The notes under the pieces are model-generated. The model searched no databases. It saw nothing but the letters and a program-made list of their open reading frames with translations, and had not been told where the DNA came from. From assembly GCA_027295475.1 (NCBI GenBank), contig JAPUKV010000072.1:1-17151 (forward strand): a stretch of 17,151 nt of DNA. The letters run 5' to 3'. The DNA comes from Pseudomonadota bacterium (lineage in GTDB: Bacteria > Pseudomonadota > Gammaproteobacteria > Woeseiales > Woeseiaceae). The translations under genes and the position numbers were made by a program. Shown here piece by piece: positions 15,567 to 17,151 of the stretch. The number at the start of each line of letters is the position of its first letter. The stretch's first letter is position 1.

Positions 15567-16172
15567 GTGAAAGTAATGACAATGACGGCCGCAGCCGCCC
15601 TGACCTGTTGCATCGCGTCGGCTGCGTTCGCAGGCCACGCCTACATCGTATTTGACGCCGAAGAAAACATGGTTCTTTCCGGCCCGTTTGACGCAATTAT
15701 ACCCAAGCCTGAAGGTGCCAGAATCGGCGGTCCGGAACATTCAACGCCGAGTTTCCTGGCCGAGGACCTGAAAGTATCCAAAGCCGGATATTTTGGTGAC
15801 GATCAGTTTGTCATGGTTCAAATTGAGACAACCAACGCGGCTGCGGGCACGTTGACTAGCCAGAACCTGCCCGTTTACGAGTTGGCTGGTGAGGAATTCC
15901 GGGCTCGCACGGGCTGTATCGATATCAGCCAGGAAGAACTCAATGCGGACGATGATCCCCTGTTCGAGTTTATCGAACTCCAGATGGTCCAGATCGTGCC
16001 GGCCGTGAAGGTCGTGCAACTCTTCGTAACGTCCGACGATGGCACCGGCGAGGGCAAGATTCTTTATATGCGCAATGTCCCGGGTGGGTGTGGCGCACTG
16101 ACGCCGGAATTCGAAGCGGAATTTAATGCAGCGTTTGAGCGCTTCATTGAGTCCATTCGCAACGCCAATTAG
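15567..16172 (+). CDS. Unrecognised secreted protein
   Basis: I do not recognise the family. The chosen start is GTG at 15567 because GGGAGAG (15552-15558) stands 8 bases before it; ATG at 15576 is the alternative, and an in-frame TTG at 15537 seems too far upstream. The product has 201 residues, with a signal peptide MKVMTMTAAAALTCCIASAAFA (written here in full as it is the evidence for export) cut near residue 22, so a periplasmic or extracellular location is likely. The mature part is acidic, predicted mixed strand and helix, with two cysteines (C117 in RTGCIDIS and C175 in PGGCGAL) that could form one disulfide. It ends in an amphipathic acidic helix rich in Phe, Glu and Ala (about 179-199). 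The LTCC near the signal is not a good lipobox. It is co-directional with the barrel gene but 231 bases away, so likely a separate unit. Confidence 0.75.
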   Translation: MKVMTMTAAAALTCCIASAAFAGHAYIVFDAEENMVLSGPFDAIIPKPEGARIGGPEHSTPSFLAEDLKVSKAGYFGDDQFVMVQIETTNAAAGTLTSQNLPVYELAGEEFRARTGCIDISQEELNADDDPLFEFIELQMVQIVPAVKVVQLFVTSDDGTGEGKILYMRNVPGGCGALTPEFEAEFNAAFERFIESIRNAN

Positions 16173-16188
16173 TTGCTTTCACGCAAAA

Positions 16189-16260
16189 CTCCGCGATATG
16201 CGGGGACTAAAACGAATGCACCGGCAGGGGCCTTGCTCTAATCCACGTTCGGCGAGGCCC
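16189..16260. terminator. Two stem-loops between convergent genes
   Basis: CTCCGC (16189-16194) pairs with GCGGGG (16200-16205) over a 5-base loop, with one G-T pair. GGGCCTTGC (16228-16236) pairs with GCGAGGCCC (16252-16260) over a 15-base loop, nine pairs with one G-T. Both lie in the 115-base gap between convergent stops and may end transcription. Only the first has a short T-run, TTTT on its minus-strand side; neither has a classic T-tract. Confidence 0.4.
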
Positions 16261-16287
16261 AGCGATTGCGCGTTGCATTGACCAGAA

Positions 16288-17151
16288 TCAGAAACCCGCA
16301 CTAATGAACAGCGCCGGTCCACGGTGGCGTACCTCTATTGCGCCCGTGAAGGAATCGTCCTTGGAGTCCAGGTTCATCCCGTAATAGTTGTATGCCAGGC
16401 CTACGCTGAAGTTGTCGCCGAAACGCCTTTGCAGGTCGAGCGTAATGTAGGTAAGCACTCCTTTGTAACGATCGAAGTCCATGCGAAACAGCTGCAAGCG
16501 TAACCCCAACGATGCCTCCCTGCCTATCGCGATGGACCCATGAGCGCCGATTACAGGCAATATCACGTCGACATCCGTTCCCTCGCGCTGCCCGGTCGCC
16601 GGCGCAAAAATATCTGTCGTAAGCGTTGAGTAGTGCAGGCCGGCCATGAAGCCGAGTTCCTTCTGAGGATCATTGATCAACGAAAACGCGTATGCCAGCC
16701 GCAGGATCTTTGTTTCTGCACTGCTGTTGACCGTTGTGCCCGCAACGAAAGTTTCATCGCCGAAGGTGAACGCGTCTTGCAAGGTCGCAATACCGCTGCG
16801 GGCCACATCGAAGTAGCCAAGTTCAATCCTGTGGAAGTCGCCGAATCGATATATTGCGTCGAATTGCATGATCGTCTTCTCGTCAGGAAGACCCAGCATA
16901 TCTTCGAGATTGATTTCCGAACCGGGGATTCCTGCGCTCGAGTCATGGACGATTTTCGTACTTATTGAATCATTGAATGCCGCCACCCTGACCTCGGCCC
17001 GGGGTTGTCGCCTGCCGCGACGCTCGGATTCCCTGGGCATAAAAATATCCGAGTTGTAGGCTATGCTCAATCTTGCCGACCAAATCTTGTCCTTGTCGAC
17101 AATCGGGCTGTTGGATATTTCGGAATCCAGATATTCAATGCCGAGACTCCC
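16288..17151 (-). CDS. Outer-membrane beta-barrel protein, N-terminus cut by window edge
   Basis: The frame is open from the right edge to the TGA at 16288, so 287 C-terminal residues are visible and the signal peptide is outside. A TTG at 17070 and an ATG at 17040 exist in frame but are internal: coding continues upstream (GSLGIEYLDSEIS, then KIWSARLSIAYNSDIFMPRE). Barrel features are repeated alternating strands (MQFDAIYRFGDFHRIELGYF, LRLAYAFSL, LGLRLQLFRMDFDRY, FSVGLAYNYYGMNL) and a final strand ending ALFISAGF with C-terminal Phe, the classic recognition signal for outer-membrane assembly. A dibasic-rich segment (RESERRGRRQPRAE) probably forms a loop or turn. The specific family is not recognised. 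It is convergent with the secreted-protein gene. Confidence 0.8.
   Translation of the reverse strand, partial: GSLGIEYLDSEISNSPIVDKDKIWSARLSIAYNSDIFMPRESERRGRRQPRAEVRVAAFNDSISTKIVHDSSAGIPGSEINLEDMLGLPDEKTIMQFDAIYRFGDFHRIELGYFDVARSGIATLQDAFTFGDETFVAGTTVNSSAETKILRLAYAFSLINDPQKELGFMAGLHYSTLTTDIFAPATGQREGTDVDVILPVIGAHGSIAIGREASLGLRLQLFRMDFDRYKGVLTYITLDLQRRFGDNFSVGLAYNYYGMNLDSKDDSFTGAIEVRHRGPALFISAGF

Noticed and set aside
16173..16245. Resemblance to parts of a class I c-di-GMP riboswitch (ACGCAAAAC, CTAAAAC and CACCGGCAGG in similar order)
   Set aside because: The upstream conserved GCAAACC segment and tetraloop stem are missing, it follows a stop codon, and no plus-strand gene follows it in the window, so it cannot act on a known target.
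17040..17070. TTG at 17070 or ATG at 17040 as the start of the right-hand barrel gene
   Set aside because: The frame is open to the window edge and the upstream residues look like barrel strands, and neither candidate is followed by a signal peptide.
1..17151. CRISPR arrays, tRNA or rRNA genes, insertion sequences, prophage genes
   Set aside because: No regularly spaced repeats, no recognisable RNA gene arms, and no transposase, integrase or phage structural motifs were seen on either strand.

Overview
The window (1-17151) looks like ordinary chromosome from a free-living gammaproteobacterium, with mid-50s GC by eye. The left third has an order known from E. coli and relatives: pepA-holC-valS on the minus strand, divergent from lptF-lptG on the plus strand. 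An RDD-family gene next to lptG and a Tat-tagged aldo/keto reductase hint at a marine or sediment lineage near Xanthomonadales/Woeseiaceae. That placement is a weak guess. I see no rRNA, tRNA, CRISPR array, prophage or insertion sequence.

Layout. (1) 1-4618, minus: leucyl aminopeptidase (pepA), DNA polymerase III chi subunit (holC), a small acidic protein, and valyl-tRNA synthetase (valS, cut by the left edge at residue 785). They are tightly spaced and read as one operon. (2) 4854-7009, plus: lptF and lptG, overlapping at ATGA, the inner-membrane permease pair of the LPS export machine. (3) 7027-10125, minus: a run of four genes for an RDD membrane protein, a Tat-type aldo/keto reductase, a 12-helix MFS protein of the ATP/ADP-translocase-like type, and a TMEM220-like protein. 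(4) 10290-10682, plus: a MAPEG-family membrane protein. (5) 10771-15335: a membrane-bound sensor with a ruined GGDEF domain and an intact EAL domain (minus), divergent from a secreted cupredoxin-like protein overlapped by an outer-membrane barrel protein (plus). (6) 15567-16172: an unrecognised secreted protein (plus). (7) 16288-17151: the C-terminal part of a second outer-membrane barrel (minus), cut by the right edge.

Regions 1-2 are housekeeping: protein turnover, replication clamp loading, tRNA charging and envelope biogenesis. The part most worth following up is region 5. A predicted c-di-GMP phosphodiesterase with a periplasmic sensor domain is head-to-head with a periplasmic protein carrying a type-1-copper-like ligand set, which is translationally overlapped by an outer-membrane channel candidate. 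This could be an envelope-sensing module in which copper, redox state or a ligand sets c-di-GMP turnover. That role is inference from gene order and motifs only.

Other points of interest are a small gene that seems to lack any ATG/GTG/TTG start at the proper place (ATC fits best), mutually exclusive stem-loops ahead of the phosphodiesterase gene, and a 12-bp direct repeat between pepA and lptF.
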